NCBI GenBank assembly: GCA_963822115.1
Contig: CAWGGM010000011.1
Coordinates: forward strand, 124,001 to 188,000
Length of the DNA: 64,000 bases
DNA from: CAWDXG01 sp963822115
GTDB lineage: Bacteria > Myxococcota_A > Polyangia > Polyangiales > Polyangiaceae
Reading direction: 5' to 3'
Position numbers and translations under genes: made by a program. Position 1 is the first letter of the stretch, and every line of letters starts with the position of its first letter. This document shows, one piece after another, positions 26,781 through 35,679 of the stretch. The notes beneath the pieces were generated by a model. That model made no database searches. It was given only the letters and a program-made list of their open reading frames with translations, and was not told the DNA's origin.

Positions 26781-28243
26781 GACGACTCCGCGCGCTCATC
26801 TGCGGCTGGTAGCTCGATCACGAAGCGCGCTCCGCCGTCGTAGGTCTCGTCGAGCGCGATGCTGCCGCCTGCGGATTCGACCAGCCCGCGACACACGGCG
26901 AGGCCCAGTCCCGTGCCCTTGCCGACATCCTTGGTCGTCACGAACGGCTCGAACAGGCGCTCGCGCACGTCCCGCGCGACCCCGGGGCCGTCGTCCGCGA
27001 CGCTCAGCCGCACACCGCCTTCGATGGCTTCGGCGCCGATCTTCACGTGGCCGCCTTCATCCACCGCGTCGGCGGCGTTGAGCGTCAGGTTCAGGATCAC
27101 CTGCACCAGCTGTTCGCGGCTGAGCGCCACCCGGGGCAGCTCCGGGTGCACGTCGAGCTCGAGCTCCACCTCGCGCATCGCCTTCTGCGGACCGAGCAGG
27201 GCGGCCGTGTCGTAGACCGCCGATTCCACGTTGCCGGGCGCGGTTTCCTCGTTCGGGCCTCCCGCGGCGGGTCGCGCGAACTGCAGCAGATCGCGCAGGA
27301 TGCTGTTGATGCGCTCCGTCTCCTTGCGCATGCGCTGCAGGAAATCCTTCTGCTGTTCCGGCTCCAGACCGCCTTCAAGCAGCAGCTCTTCCATACCGAT
27401 CAGTGCCGAGATGGGGTTGCCGATCTCGTGGGCCAGACCGGCGGCAAGCCGCCCCACCGACGCCAGTCGCTCGGAACGCACCAGACGTTGCTGCGCTTCT
27501 TTCAGGCTCTGCGTGGCGCGTTCCACCTCGTCGACCTTGCGGCGCAGCGCTTCCTCGTCGCTGATGAGCTTGTCCGTCATGGTGCGCAGGCTGCTGCCCA
27601 GCTCGGCGAGCTCGCGCGCCCCGCTCTGCGGCACGTCCAGCCGCCTGGCGCCACCCGCCACGCGTTCGGCGGCCATCGACAGTTGATCCAGCGGTCGCAC
27701 GATGAGACGCGTGAGGGCGAAGTAGGCCAGCACCAGCAGGGCGAGCGCGACCAGCCCGGTGTACAGCCCGACCAGGCGCACCAGCGGCCGAGCGCGCGCC
27801 GCCTGGTCGTCCGTGCGCAGGACCGCGATCACGGCGCCGCGCGGGTCGGGCACCTGGATGGCCAGCGCCCGACCGTAGGAGGTGTGCACTTCGCGCACGG
27901 CTTCCTGCGTAGGGTCGAGCCCCCGCGGCAGGCCGTCGACCGCGACGGGTTCGCCGATTCGCGCGACTGGATTGCCCTTGTCGTTGTAGACGCCGATGGC
28001 CTCCACGCCCTCGGTGCCCACCTCCGACTCGAGCAGGGTCATCAGCTCCGCCCGCGAGCGGTTCTCGCGCGCTTCGGCGACGTGGCCCGCGATGGCCCGG
28101 CCCAGCGCGCGCGCGCTCGTGTCGCGCACCCGTTGCAGCGTGTAGCTCGCGTAGGTCGCCACCGCGAAGAACAACGGCACGAACGCCAGCAGCATCAGCC
28201 CGCCCAGGAGCAGCAGGATCTGGAGGCGCAGGCCGGGCTTCAC
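26777..28243 (-). CDS. Membrane sensor histidine kinase (HAMP, NtrB-like core)
   Basis: A 488-residue sensor kinase. There are two membrane helices (about 9-31 and 157-177) with a ~125-residue sensor region between them (GVYNDKGNPVARIGEP is PAS/CACHE-like). A HAMP linker (RLIVRPLDQLSMAAERVAGG), a coiled coil and the transmitter follow: His272 in GLAAGLAHEIGNPISALIG, N-box NLTLNAADAV, G1 VADDGPGV, F-box FEPFVTTK and G2 GKGTGLGLAVC. All residues for autophosphorylation are present. The H-box resembles NtrB-type kinases that pair with NtrC-like activators. No response regulator is adjacent, so it is an orphan. It starts with GTG, 115 bases from the divergent GGDEF gene. Confidence 0.93.
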   Translation of the reverse strand: MKPGLRLQILLLLGGLMLLAFVPLFFAVATYASYTLQRVRDTSARALGRAIAGHVAEARENRSRAELMTLLESEVGTEGVEAIGVYNDKGNPVARIGEPVAVDGLPRGLDPTQEAVREVHTSYGRALAIQVPDPRGAVIAVLRTDDQAARARPLVRLVGLYTGLVALALLVLAYFALTRLIVRPLDQLSMAAERVAGGARRLDVPQSGARELAELGSSLRTMTDKLISDEEALRRKVDEVERATQSLKEAQQRLVRSERLASVGRLAAGLAHEIGNPISALIGMEELLLEGGLEPEQQKDFLQRMRKETERINSILRDLLQFARPAAGGPNEETAPGNVESAVYDTAALLGPQKAMREVELELDVHPELPRVALSREQLVQVILNLTLNAADAVDEGGHVKIGAEAIEGGVRLSVADDGPGVARDVRERLFEPFVTTKDVGKGTGLGLAVCRGLVESAGGSIALDETYDGGARFVIELPAADERAESS

Positions 28244-28358
28244 GCTCCGAGTCTGCCCCCGCTAGCCCGGATCGGGAAAGCGGGGCGCCTTCGAGCCCCC
28301 GCGGTTTCGCCGCGAACTGGGCCGTCGGGGAGCGCATCTGGTACGGCGTCGTGCTCGC

Positions 28359-30494
28359 ATGGATCCGCTCGTCCGCGCCACCTACGCGGTGCAGCAGGGG
28401 CTTTCCCGACTGTCCGGGATCGCCATCAGTATCGCGCTCGGCGTCTACCTGGTGCTGTGGGCCGGGAGTCCTCCGTCGGATGTCTGGAACATCGCTGCGG
28501 CGGGCGTGCTGGTCATCTCGCTCGGCGCGCGGCTGATGGGGCGGCTCCGGCGCCTCAACCCGGACGACACTGCGCGCCTCGACCTCGAGCTGTTCACCCA
28601 CGTCGTGCTGCTCGTCTACCTCGGCATCCTGCTGTCGCCGGGCCGGCTCGACGGCGCGTACTATCCTGTCATCTACGCCGTCATGATGCTGGTCGCGGGC
28701 TTCGCGCGGCCGGTCGCGGCGGTCGGGACCGTCGCGTTCGCCATCCTGCTCGAGTCCGGCCTGCAGTACGTCGCGTTCGGGCGGCACGACCCCGACCAGC
28801 TGTGGCCTCACGCGGCCCTGCTCGGGGTGTTTGCCCTGCTCAACATGGTGCTGTTCCGGGCGGAAATCGCCCGCGTACGGCGGCTCAGCCGCCTGCGCAT
28901 CGAGGGCGAGATCCAGCGCATGAAGGACGCGGCGCGCTCGTACCGCTTGCTGGGTGCCCCGAGCTCTGCCCGACAGCCCGCGGCGCAAGGACCAGGCAAC
29001 GAGGAGCGGCTGCTCCAGTCGGGTGTCGAGGAAATCCACCAGGCTCTGCAGTTCGCGCTCGATCTGCTGCGCCGCACGCTTGGCCTGCGCACCGCGGTGC
29101 TGCTGGGCCTCGACCACCGAGGCGAAAAGCTCCACATCCAGGAGCTCAGCACCGAGGAGGACGCCATCGACCCGGGGCCGTTCAGCGCCCGCGACGGCAT
29201 CTTCGGTGCGGTGCTGGCCCGCAGCAAGCCCGTCAGCGTGCACGGGCCGCGCGCGGGCCAGCACGTCCACCACTACGCCATCAAGCCGGCCATCGGGGCC
29301 GTGTGCGCGGCGCCGGTGATGGAGCACGGACATCCGCGTGGTGTGCTGGTCGTCGATCGCGAGTCGCGCGAGCCGTTCTCGTCGCACGAGGAAGAGCTGC
29401 TCGTCGCGGCGACGCACTTCTTGCAGCGTTCGGTCGAGAACGAGCGCGTGTTCATCCAGCTCGAGCGCGCCAAGATCGAGCAGGGCAAGCTGTACCGCGC
29501 CGCCGACGCGCTGTCCGCCGCAACCACGGAGGCGCAGGTCATCGAGGCAGGCGTGAACAGTGCCCGCGAGTTCGCGTCCTTCGACTTCGCGGTGGTCACG
29601 CTGTTCGACCGGGCCTCGGCCGAGCACGAGATTTGCGCGGTGAGTGGCGAAGGCGCCGAGGAGCTGGTCGGCAAGCGCTTCCGCCACAACACCGGTCTGG
29701 TGAGCATGGTGGTAGCCAATCGCCACCCACTGCCCTATCGCGGCGACTACGACCCCGCGCGGCAGGTGGTGTTCACGCGCCGGCTCGCGCCGCCGTCGAT
29801 GCCATCGCTCTTGGTGCTGCCGCTCGTGGTGCACGAGCGCGCGCTGGGTACGCTGGTGCTTGGCTCCAGCCGTCGGGGCGCGTTCGGCGATGCGGTCCGC
29901 CCGACGCTGGAGGTGCTGGCCAGCCACGTTGCCGTCTCGCTCGCCAACGCGCGCATGCTCAAGCGGCTCGAGGAGCTCGCGACCACCGATGGCATGACGG
30001 GCCTCATGAACAAGCGCGCGCTCATCGAGATGGCGACGCAGAAGGTCAAGAGCGCCACCCGCTTCGACAAGCCGCTGGCTGCGATGGTGTGCGACATCGA
30101 TCACTTCAAGAAGGTCAACGACACCTATGGCCACGATGTGGGCGACGTGGTGATCAAGGGCTTCGGCGAGGTGCTCAAGCGCGTGAAGCGCGACACCGAC
30201 GTGGTCGGACGCTTCGGCGGCGAGGAATTCGTGATTGTGTGCGAGGAGACCGATGCCGAGGGCGCCGCGCTGCTCGCCGAGCGCGTGCGCAGCGAGCTGG
30301 AAGCGACCAGCTTCCACACGGAGCTCGGTATGTTGAAGGTCACCTGCTCGGTCGGAGTGGCCACCTTCCCGCAGGGCGGCAGCGACTGGGAAACGCTCTT
30401 CAAATCGACCGACGAAGCGCTCTACGCCTCGAAGCGAGGCGGCCGCAACCGCGTTACCGTCTGGGGTCCGCGCCTGGCCGGATGCGCGGCATAG
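28359..30494 (+). CDS. Membrane diguanylate cyclase with GAF domains
   Basis: A 711-residue protein that should make c-di-GMP from two GTP. Five or six N-terminal membrane helices (to about residue 175) lead to two GAF-like regions, one around 220-370 and one around 385-545. The GGDEF domain has the active signature RFGGEEF (GGEEF at 620-624). It keeps an inhibitory I-site RDTD (611-614) five residues upstream, so product feedback is expected. VCDIDHFKKVNDTYGHDVGD carries the metal and GTP residues. The gene is divergent from the histidine kinase. The 51-bp repeat array begins 46 bases after its stop. Confidence 0.94.
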   Translation: MDPLVRATYAVQQGLSRLSGIAISIALGVYLVLWAGSPPSDVWNIAAAGVLVISLGARLMGRLRRLNPDDTARLDLELFTHVVLLVYLGILLSPGRLDGAYYPVIYAVMMLVAGFARPVAAVGTVAFAILLESGLQYVAFGRHDPDQLWPHAALLGVFALLNMVLFRAEIARVRRLSRLRIEGEIQRMKDAARSYRLLGAPSSARQPAAQGPGNEERLLQSGVEEIHQALQFALDLLRRTLGLRTAVLLGLDHRGEKLHIQELSTEEDAIDPGPFSARDGIFGAVLARSKPVSVHGPRAGQHVHHYAIKPAIGAVCAAPVMEHGHPRGVLVVDRESREPFSSHEEELLVAATHFLQRSVENERVFIQLERAKIEQGKLYRAADALSAATTEAQVIEAGVNSAREFASFDFAVVTLFDRASAEHEICAVSGEGAEELVGKRFRHNTGLVSMVVANRHPLPYRGDYDPARQVVFTRRLAPPSMPSLLVLPLVVHERALGTLVLGSSRRGAFGDAVRPTLEVLASHVAVSLANARMLKRLEELATTDGMTGLMNKRALIEMATQKVKSATRFDKPLAAMVCDIDHFKKVNDTYGHDVGDVVIKGFGEVLKRVKRDTDVVGRFGGEEFVIVCEETDAEGAALLAERVRSELEATSFHTELGMLKVTCSVGVATFPQGGSDWETLFKSTDEALYASKRGGRNRVTVWGPRLAGCAA

Positions 30495-30540
30495 AGCACG
30501 GCGCGTCGTGGTGGTGAAGCGCGCTACCGCGGCTGCGTTT

Positions 30541-30795
30541 CGGCGTGGTCAGGCGTCCGGGAGGTGGGAAATGCGCGTGAGGGGCGCATTTCGGCGTGGT
30601 CAGGCGTCCGGGAGGTCGGAAATACGCGTGAGGGGCGCATTTCGGCGTGGTCAGGCGTCCGGGAGGTCGGAGATACGCGTGAGGGGCGCATTTCGGCGTG
30701 GTCAGGCGTCCGGGAGGTCAGAAAGGCGCGTGAGGGGCGCGTTTCGGGGTGGTCAGGCGTCCGGGAGGTCGGAAAGGCGCGTGAGGGGCGTCTTT
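30541..30795. repeat. 51-bp tandem repeat, five units, each with a conserved hairpin
   Basis: Five head-to-tail units of exactly 51 bp start at 30541, 30592, 30643, 30694 and 30745. Each contains GAAAnnCGC, a constant loop GTGAGGG and a downstream arm ending in TTTC, so each unit boundary can fold into a stem of about nine pairs. The first hairpin (GAAATGCGC / GCGCATTTC) is perfect, and the last extends to CGGAAAG / CTTTCCG with one G-T pair. The unit length is a multiple of three and an open frame crosses it, but codon choice (CGT, AGG, ATA, GGT) is unlike genes nearby, so I treat it as non-coding. Confidence 0.85.
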
Positions 30796-30907
30796 CCGTG
30801 GCCCTCCGGCTGCGATACGCAGCACGTCCGCGAGCAGGGACAGGACCGGGCGCTCGACGGCCGGTAGTCCAGGCGCGGACGCCGGCCCCCCGGCGGGGTC
30901 AACAGGC

Positions 30908-30935
30908 TCGACACTAGGCAGATTTTGCGAATAAT
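30908..30935 (+). promoter_or_regulatory. Sigma-70-type promoter for the glycosyltransferase gene
   Basis: TCGACA (30908-30913) and AATAAT (30930-30935) are each 5 of 6 matches to consensus, with a 16-base spacer. They lie in a locally AT-rich patch 103 bases before the ATG at 31038, downstream of the repeat array. This is one of the better promoter candidates in the window. Confidence 0.5.
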
Positions 30936-31037
30936 TCAGGCGCTTGCGCCCGCTCCCGGGCGCGGAACGGCTCCCTTGCGAACACGCGAACCCATGCCCC
31001 GCCTCCGGGCGGTCAGCCCGCGGCACCTCGAGATTCC

Positions 31038-34000
31038 ATGAGCAAAGGCGATCACGAGGACGACACCGACCTGGCCGCGGAGGACGGCGACGGAGCTCCG
31101 GAGGACGAGCGCGAACCCGCCGTCGCGTCCGACCCCGACCGAGCCGACGACGAGCCGGACGACGACGAGCCGGACGACGACGAGCCGGACGACGACGACG
31201 ACTCCGCGGAGTCCCGGAACCCGGATGACGACGACGAGTCCGACGACGACGGCGAGCCGGACGACAACGAGGACGAAGGCGACGAGGAGGAAGGCGACGA
31301 GGAGGAAGCGTCGCCTTCGCTCGGTGCGCGGTTCCGGGCGCTTCTAGGTATCCAGCGCGACGACGACGACGAGGACCAGCCCCCGGTCCTGCCGCCTGGC
31401 AATCCTCTGCACCCAGTGCGGGGCGGGCTCACTGCGCTCATCGCAGCCGCGATCCCGTTCCTGATCATGACCACCGACCGCCACTGGAGCTTCAGCGTTC
31501 CAGTCGGCATCGTCTGCTGCATGGTGGCGGCGTGGGGTGTGCTCGACCTGCTCGGCACCTTCGACGACGACGCCGATGTCGTGGTCGGAAAGACCACGCT
31601 GCACAAGCTCCTTCCCAGGCTCGGCGAGGTGCTCGCCAGCGTGGTCGTGTTCATCGTGCTGCTCAGGTTGGCGGTCTCGGGGGTGCTGCCAAGACAGATC
31701 CTGACCATGGCTGTGCTCACGCCGGTCGTGTTCATGTGGATCGTCATCGCGGTGTTCCGCACCGGTCGCGAGATCGGCATGTGGACCGACGACGACGGTC
31801 GCACGTTGCTCAAACGCCACGGTTTCTGGCTGATCCTGCTCGTCGTCCTTTTGTATCTGCCCATGCTCGGCAGCTACTCGCTGACCGACCCGTGGGAAAC
31901 GCACTACGGCGAGGTGTCACGCGAGCTCCTGGCACGCGACGACTGGATCTCGACCTGGTGGGCGCAGGACGGCTGGTTCTATTCGAAGCCTGTCTTCGAC
32001 TTCTGGATCCAGGCGCTCAGCTTCGCGCTGCTCGGCGTCCGCTACATGCCGGACAAGATGCTGAGCGCGGCGTCGCACGGCCATTTCCCGCAGCCCGAGT
32101 GGGCCAACAGGATGCCGATCTTCATCCTGACCCTGCTTGGCGTGTACTCGCTGTACAAGGCCGTGGCCAAGGTGTTCGGGCGGCGCGCGGGCTTCCTCGC
32201 GGGTGTGGCACTGACCACGATGCCGCTCTGGTATCTGCTCGCACACCAGACGATGTGCGACATGCCATACGTCGGTCCGCTGACCGCATCGATGGCACTG
32301 CTCTTGATCGGCTTCCACACCGACCCAGAGGCACGCGCCAAACAGTACGAGATCAAGTTCGGCTCGCGCACGATCAGGTTCTCGGGCTACCACCTGCTCT
32401 TCTCGCTGATCGTCGTGACGGTGCTGCCGCAGGTGCTGTACCTGCTCAGCCGCAACCTCACGCTGCAAATTGCCGCGACGCCACACGGCTTCCGCCCCCA
32501 CCTCGACGAGTTCTTCTCCGGTTCCGGCGGCGGCAACTGCGGGCTTCCCGGCAACGTCGCGTGCCGCCAGGCGCTGCCCGTCGACCGGAGCTTCCAGCCC
32601 TGGCAGGCCGCGCTGTTGTGGTCGGCCGTGGCTGCCGTGCTTCTGTGGGTGAACCGCGGCGAGCGGCGCCTGCAGCGGCTGTACTTCCTCGCCGCCTGGT
32701 ACTTCATGGCCATCAGCGCGCTGGCCAAGGGAGCCCCCGGGCTGGTCATCGCCTGGTTCGTCGCGGGCGTGTACATCGGCGCCACGCGCCGCTGGAAGGA
32801 CTTCGCGCGGCTCGAGATCATCGGCTCGGTACTGGTGCTCGCCTGCGTGTGCCTGCCCTGGTACGTGCAGATGTACGTCCGGCACGGCACGCCGTTCACC
32901 GACGAGCTGCTCTTCGCCGATATGTACAAGCGGGCGTTCGTGCACGTGCACGACACGAACGCCGGTGACGACGTGAGCTTCCGCTACTACGTCTGGCAGC
33001 TGGGCTATTCGCTGTTCCCACTGGTCGGGATCGGCGCAGGCGGGTTGCTCTGGGCGTTCAGGCGCGACAACGACAAGCGCGATCCGAAGGGCTCCGCGTA
33101 CGCCTTCTTCATGCTGTGGTTCATCACTGCCTTCGGCATGATGACCATCACGCTCACCAAGTATCACTACTACATCTTCCCCGCGGTTCCAGCGATTGCC
33201 GCGCTGAGCGGCGTTCTGCTCGATCGCGCTCTCGGCGAGCGGGTGCCCGAGGGAACGCGTCTCGCTCGCTACCTCGCGGGCATTGGAGTCGGCTCGACGC
33301 TGCTCGTGTACGGAGTGATGCGCTGGTTCCCAGGCGCGGTCGATGGCTGGACGACGCTGAAGAACAAGCCGCCGCCCGCATCCCCCGTCCTGGGCGCAGT
33401 GCTCGCCCTGCTCGGTGTCGGCGTTGCGGTCGTCGCCGCCCGCCGTTTCGGCGACAATGGCGTAGCGGAGCCGACTGGCTCCCGCCTGGAGAAGCTGCAG
33501 CGCCGCTACGACGACCTGATTCTCGGCGTGGTCGGTCTGGCTTCCGCGGTCTTTGCCGCCAGAACGGGCAGCGACCTGTTCATCACCCGCAAGGGCGACA
33601 TTCCCGGCAACGTGCGGCTGATGGACCTGATCTCGTACAACTACTCGCGCCCGTGGCCGCAGTCGTTGAACTTCAATGCGATCATCGAAGCCTTCACGAT
33701 CGCATCGGCGGTGCTCTGCCTGCTGTTCATCATCCGCAAGCTGCGCACGCACGCGGTGGCCATGCTGCTGGCGGTCTCGCTGCTGTGGGCGGGCTGGGGT
33801 GTGAACGAGTACTTCGTGAAGTCCGCGTCGCACTGGGGGCAGCGCGAGACGCTGCTCACCTACTATCGCGATCGCAAAGGTCCCCAGCAGCCCTTCATCG
33901 CCTACCAGATGAACTGGAAGGGCGAAAACTTCTACACCGGCAACCACGTGCCGGCGTTCGTCTCGACGGGCAAGAAGTTCCAGGACTGGATCAAGAAGCA

Positions 34001-34154
34001 GAAGGAAAAGGGCGTGAAGGTGATGTACTTCACGACCGAGTGGGGTCGCATCACGTCGTTGAAGAACGAGCTGGGCAACCCCAAGCACTTCAAGGTGCTC
34101 ACCAGCAAGCGCGTGGACAACAAATTTTTCCTGGCGCGCGTGCGCTGGGACTGA
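31038..34154 (+). CDS. GT39/ArnT-type membrane glycosyltransferase with acidic N-terminus
   Basis: A 1038-residue polytopic protein of the dolichyl/undecaprenyl-phosphate-sugar mannosyltransferase (GT39/PMT, ArnT) superfamily, which moves sugars from lipid carriers to proteins or lipid A. The family's first periplasmic loop is clear: DPWETHYGEVSRELLARDDW followed by YSKPVFDFWIQALSF (about residues 285-325). About 12 to 14 helices follow, and a soluble C-terminal domain of ~110 residues ends in FFLARVRWD. The first ~95 residues are highly unusual: almost only Asp, Glu, Pro and Ser, encoded by 15-bp repeats near 31146-31190. The protein is longer than typical ArnT (about 550). Substrate unknown. 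Confidence 0.88.
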   Translation: MSKGDHEDDTDLAAEDGDGAPEDEREPAVASDPDRADDEPDDDEPDDDEPDDDDDSAESRNPDDDDESDDDGEPDDNEDEGDEEEGDEEEASPSLGARFRALLGIQRDDDDEDQPPVLPPGNPLHPVRGGLTALIAAAIPFLIMTTDRHWSFSVPVGIVCCMVAAWGVLDLLGTFDDDADVVVGKTTLHKLLPRLGEVLASVVVFIVLLRLAVSGVLPRQILTMAVLTPVVFMWIVIAVFRTGREIGMWTDDDGRTLLKRHGFWLILLVVLLYLPMLGSYSLTDPWETHYGEVSRELLARDDWISTWWAQDGWFYSKPVFDFWIQALSFALLGVRYMPDKMLSAASHGHFPQPEWANRMPIFILTLLGVYSLYKAVAKVFGRRAGFLAGVALTTMPLWYLLAHQTMCDMPYVGPLTASMALLLIGFHTDPEARAKQYEIKFGSRTIRFSGYHLLFSLIVVTVLPQVLYLLSRNLTLQIAATPHGFRPHLDEFFSGSGGGNCGLPGNVACRQALPVDRSFQPWQAALLWSAVAAVLLWVNRGERRLQRLYFLAAWYFMAISALAKGAPGLVIAWFVAGVYIGATRRWKDFARLEIIGSVLVLACVCLPWYVQMYVRHGTPFTDELLFADMYKRAFVHVHDTNAGDDVSFRYYVWQLGYSLFPLVGIGAGGLLWAFRRDNDKRDPKGSAYAFFMLWFITAFGMMTITLTKYHYYIFPAVPAIAALSGVLLDRALGERVPEGTRLARYLAGIGVGSTLLVYGVMRWFPGAVDGWTTLKNKPPPASPVLGAVLALLGVGVAVVAARRFGDNGVAEPTGSRLEKLQRRYDDLILGVVGLASAVFAARTGSDLFITRKGDIPGNVRLMDLISYNYSRPWPQSLNFNAIIEAFTIASAVLCLLFIIRKLRTHAVAMLLAVSLLWAGWGVNEYFVKSASHWGQRETLLTYYRDRKGPQQPFIAYQMNWKGENFYTGNHVPAFVSTGKKFQDWIKKQKEKGVKVMYFTTEWGRITSLKNELGNPKHFKVLTSKRVDNKFFLARVRWD

Positions 34155-34164
34155 GCCAAGCCGG

Positions 34165-34815
34165 CTACTTCACGAGCCGGAACTGCATGCCCGCGGCGCG
34201 GGCTGCAGCGCCGTCGGCATCGTCGCGGTCACCCAGCACCAGGCAGCGCGCCGGTGCGATGCCGAGGCGCTGTGCAGCGACAAGGTAGCCTTCGGGGTCC
34301 GGCTTGAGCCGGCGCGGGCCGTCGGGCTCGCCGTTCGCAACCACGGCGTCGAACAGCCCGCTGTGGCCGAGGCGCTCGAGCTTGTCCGTGGCGGGATAGT
34401 CGCTGACCAGCGCCGTCTTCCCGCCAGCGGCGCGGAAACCGGCGATCTCGTCGAGCAGCCCGCGGCGCCGGAACAGCCGGATCCACTTGCCGGGGCGGCG
34501 GAACATCCACTCCATCACGCGTCCTTCCACGTCGGCCGGTTCGCGCCCCAGCGCTTGCGCCGTGCGCTGGATCTGCTCGTGGAAGGGGCTTGGCGCGCTG
34601 TGCGATAGCTCACGCTCGACGACGTGCTCCGCGCCTTCGGCCGCCAGCGTCGCGATTTCCTCGCGCAGGTGCTCGTGCTGCTTGCGGAAGCTCCTGAGCG
34701 TCGAGATCGAGGTCCAGCCGAGCAGCGACAGCTCCGCCGCCATCGCCAGCTTCACCCACAGCGGGTAGTACAGCGTGCCGTCGAGATCGACCAGCCAGGC
34801 GTCGTGCTCGCTCAC
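34165..34815 (-). CDS. HAD-superfamily hydrolase
   Basis: A 216-residue phosphatase-type HAD enzyme. Motif I is WLVDLDGTLYY (nucleophile Asp10, acid/base Asp12); motif II is TALVSDYPATDK; motif III Lys is in RLKPDPEGYLVAAQRLG; motif IV is CLVLGDRDDADG. All catalytic residues are present. The helical cap between motifs I and II has the length of the phosphoglycolate-phosphatase/beta-phosphoglucomutase-like C1 caps. The GTG start overlaps the stop of the Rossmann-fold gene (GTGA), so the two are coupled. The gene ends 10 bases from the convergent glycosyltransferase stop. Substrate unknown. Confidence 0.88.
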   Translation of the reverse strand: MSEHDAWLVDLDGTLYYPLWVKLAMAAELSLLGWTSISTLRSFRKQHEHLREEIATLAAEGAEHVVERELSHSAPSPFHEQIQRTAQALGREPADVEGRVMEWMFRRPGKWIRLFRRRGLLDEIAGFRAAGGKTALVSDYPATDKLERLGHSGLFDAVVANGEPDGPRRLKPDPEGYLVAAQRLGIAPARCLVLGDRDDADGAAARAAGMQFRLVK

Positions 34816-35579
34816 GCCGGCTGCTCCCGGGCGATGGCGCGCAGAGTCGGCACGGCGAGGCCTGCGCTGTCGGCGTGGCCGATGGCGCGCGCGAGGCGGA
34901 CCGGTGCCGAGCGGCCCGTGCACTTGTGCTCGGGATCTGCCTCGATGGCGCGTCCGAGCGCGGACATCAGTGCCTCGCGTGGTAGCTCTTGTTCCGTCAG
35001 GAAATCCTGCACGTCCAGCACCTCGCGGGCCACGGCCTCTGCGAGGGGGCGATGGTCGCGCCACAGCTCCAGCACCGTGCCGCCGGAACGGAGGCCGGCG
35101 AGGTTCGTGGTGAGGATGTACAGGTTCTTTTCGACCAGGGCCGTCAAGAGCGCGCCCTCGTCCGCTGCGCGCCGGGTCGGGATGTCGACCTCGCCCAGCG
35201 CTTCTTCAAGCAGCGCGGCGCCGGGGCCGTAGAGCACCGTCGGCAGCACGATATTGACGGGGCGCCCCGGCTTCTTCTCGAACCATACGACCGCGACGGT
35301 TGGCGTGGGCAGGCCGTGGGCCTGCCAGTCGCGAGGCAGGAGCTCGTTCTGTACCAGCCCCAGGCGATCGCGATACGCCTCCGGCACCTCGGCGAGCAGT
35401 GGACCTAGATCGGCTTCGCCGACCGTGACGAGCACCAGCTCGGGTTCCACGCCCTCCGAGGCGCGCTCGGCGAGCGGCACACGCCGCGTGACCGGAAACA
35501 CGGGGTGCCCAGCACGGAGCAGCCCACGCGCGAACACTCGGCCGAGCTCACCTATCCCGACCACGATCACCGGCGACAT
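34812..35579 (-). CDS. NAD(P)-binding Rossmann protein, ketopantoate-reductase-like
   Basis: A 255-residue protein beginning MSPVIVVGIGELGRVFARGL, a dinucleotide-binding loop of the G-x-G-x-x-G type. An Arg pair after the second strand (VTRRVPLA) may favour NADPH. The rest (LVLVTVGEADLGPLL, LVQNELLP, and a helical C-terminal half) resembles 2-dehydropantoate 2-reductase/6-phosphogluconate-dehydrogenase-like folds. It lacks an obvious panE substrate signature, so I keep the call general. It is translationally coupled to the HAD hydrolase, suggesting one small-molecule pathway. Confidence 0.75.
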   Translation of the reverse strand: MSPVIVVGIGELGRVFARGLLRAGHPVFPVTRRVPLAERASEGVEPELVLVTVGEADLGPLLAEVPEAYRDRLGLVQNELLPRDWQAHGLPTPTVAVVWFEKKPGRPVNIVLPTVLYGPGAALLEEALGEVDIPTRRAADEGALLTALVEKNLYILTTNLAGLRSGGTVLELWRDHRPLAEAVAREVLDVQDFLTEQELPREALMSALGRAIEADPEHKCTGRSAPVRLARAIGHADSAGLAVPTLRAIAREQPA

Positions 35580-35679
35580 GGGCTCCCGTGTAGCGCCGAT
35601 GGGCGCCCAGGGGAAGGAGCGCTACGCTGCCGCGCCGAAGCGCGGCGGCCGCAGCAGCAGCGGCTGCACCAGGAGTCGC

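Noticed and set aside
27375..30317. 980-codon minus-strand frame opposite the diguanylate cyclase gene
   Set aside because: It is antisense to an intact GGDEF gene and shows no domain.
30541..30795. CRISPR-like array
   Set aside because: The units are contiguous near-identical copies without unique spacers, and no cas gene is near.
30508..30867. Open frame of 119 codons through the 51-bp repeat, giving a 17-residue peptide repeat
   Set aside because: Unit length divides by three so the frame stays open by arithmetic. Codons such as AGG, CGT, ATA and GGT are unlike neighbouring genes, and the arms show hairpin conservation instead.
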